Origin: JAJFVC01 sp039698075
GTDB lineage: Bacteria > Planctomycetota > Planctomycetia > Pirellulales > Thermoguttaceae
DNA: 14,294 nucleotides
Assembly (NCBI GenBank): GCA_039698075.1
Contig: JBDKTJ010000168.1
Coordinates: forward strand, 1 to 14,294
Direction: 5' to 3'
Position 1 is the stretch's first letter. Each line of letters opens with the position of its first letter. Positions 14,079 to 14,294 of this stretch are shown one piece after another. Below the pieces are notes generated by a model that was given only the letters and a program-made list of their open reading frames with translations, made no database searches and was not told the DNA's origin. The position numbers were made by a program, and so were the translations under genes.

Positions 14079-14125
14079 CGACGATTCTCCAACAGCGCGG
14101 GAACGGCCTTTTTTCTCAACCAAAA

Positions 14126-14154
14126 AGTGTACCTTATCCAACCCCGAAAGACAA
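14126..14154 (-). promoter_or_regulatory. Sigma-70-type promoter for the aldolase gene
   Basis: On the minus strand TTGTCT (14154-14149), 17-base spacer, TACACT (14131-14126). The predicted start near 14119 gives a leader of about 40 bases and places it after the stop of the upstream frame at 14196. Confidence 0.45.
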
Positions 14155-14195
14155 ATGCCGCCGTCGCCGGTGCGTGACCAGCGTTCTGGGCTGCG

Positions 14196-14294
14196 TTAAG
14201 TCGTGGCGTAGCGGGCATTTGGCCAGACTTGACGCCATTGGCCGTTTCTGTCCAGTGAATCCAGGGCCGCCACAGCCGTGGCGTTGGGCCGATC
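14196..14294 (-). CDS. Possible C-terminal end of an unknown protein (partial)
   Basis: A minus-strand frame enters from the right edge and runs 32 codons to TAA at 14198-14196. It ends in NGQWRQVWPNARYATT. Codon choice looks like the neighbours', and the position upstream of the aldolase promoter fits a gene end, but 32 residues are too few to assign a family or to rule out chance. Confidence 0.35.
   Translation of the reverse strand, partial: DRPNATAVAALDSLDRNGQWRQVWPNARYATT

Overview
The window looks like a piece of a planctomycete chromosome, probably of the Pirellula type. This is an inference from high G+C with long open shadow frames, several genes behind C-rich rather than Shine-Dalgarno leaders, an ECF sigma factor translationally coupled to a membrane protein, a thioredoxin-protease fusion, and a secretin-like/ExeA-like gene pair. 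I see no rRNA, tRNA, CRISPR array, transposase or phage gene. The window holds twelve well-supported protein genes, a partial reading frame at the right edge, and a short gene remnant.

Layout. Positions 1-944 (-) are most of a MoxR-type AAA+ ATPase cut by the window edge. Positions 1263-2678 (+) encode a divergent phosphoglycerate kinase-like protein, followed by a 12-bp hairpin and a diaminopimelate decarboxylase-family gene (2826-4091, +). Facing it on the minus strand is a two-gene unit: an ECF sigma factor (5627-6184) overlapping by ATGA a single-span membrane protein with a large exported domain (4221-5630). Next come a YbaK-type deacylase that appears to start at CTG (6546-7013, -), a secretin-like exported protein (7254-8474, +) convergent with an ExeA-like ATPase (8496-9296, -), rsmE (9491-10216, +), a ROK-family sugar kinase (10277-11320, -), a thioredoxin/trypsin-like fusion (11585-13069, +), a DRE-TIM aldolase-family enzyme (13107-14078, -) and a possible gene tail (14196-14294, -).

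The most unexpected structure is a relic at 6461-6526. It reads LVALKMAAERMAPIPH then stop, matching 13 of 16 residues of the C-terminal tail of the kinase gene 3.8 kb upstream (LVALKMAAEKMGPKPH), and most of the codon differences are synonymous. A third, shorter match lies at 4157-4179. The DNA between the first and last copies holds lysA and the sigma unit. The sigma unit is visibly more A+T-rich than its flanks. This fits loss of a second kinase gene by insertion or replacement, or insertion of a module at a kinase 3' end.

The genes do not form one pathway. Functional links I can argue are the sigma factor with its coupled membrane protein and, more weakly, the secretin-like protein with the ExeA-like ATPase. 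The rest looks like mixed chromosomal housekeeping and envelope functions. I did not find a convincing complete new system; the kinase relic, the thioredoxin-protease fusion and the secretin/ATPase pair are the best leads.
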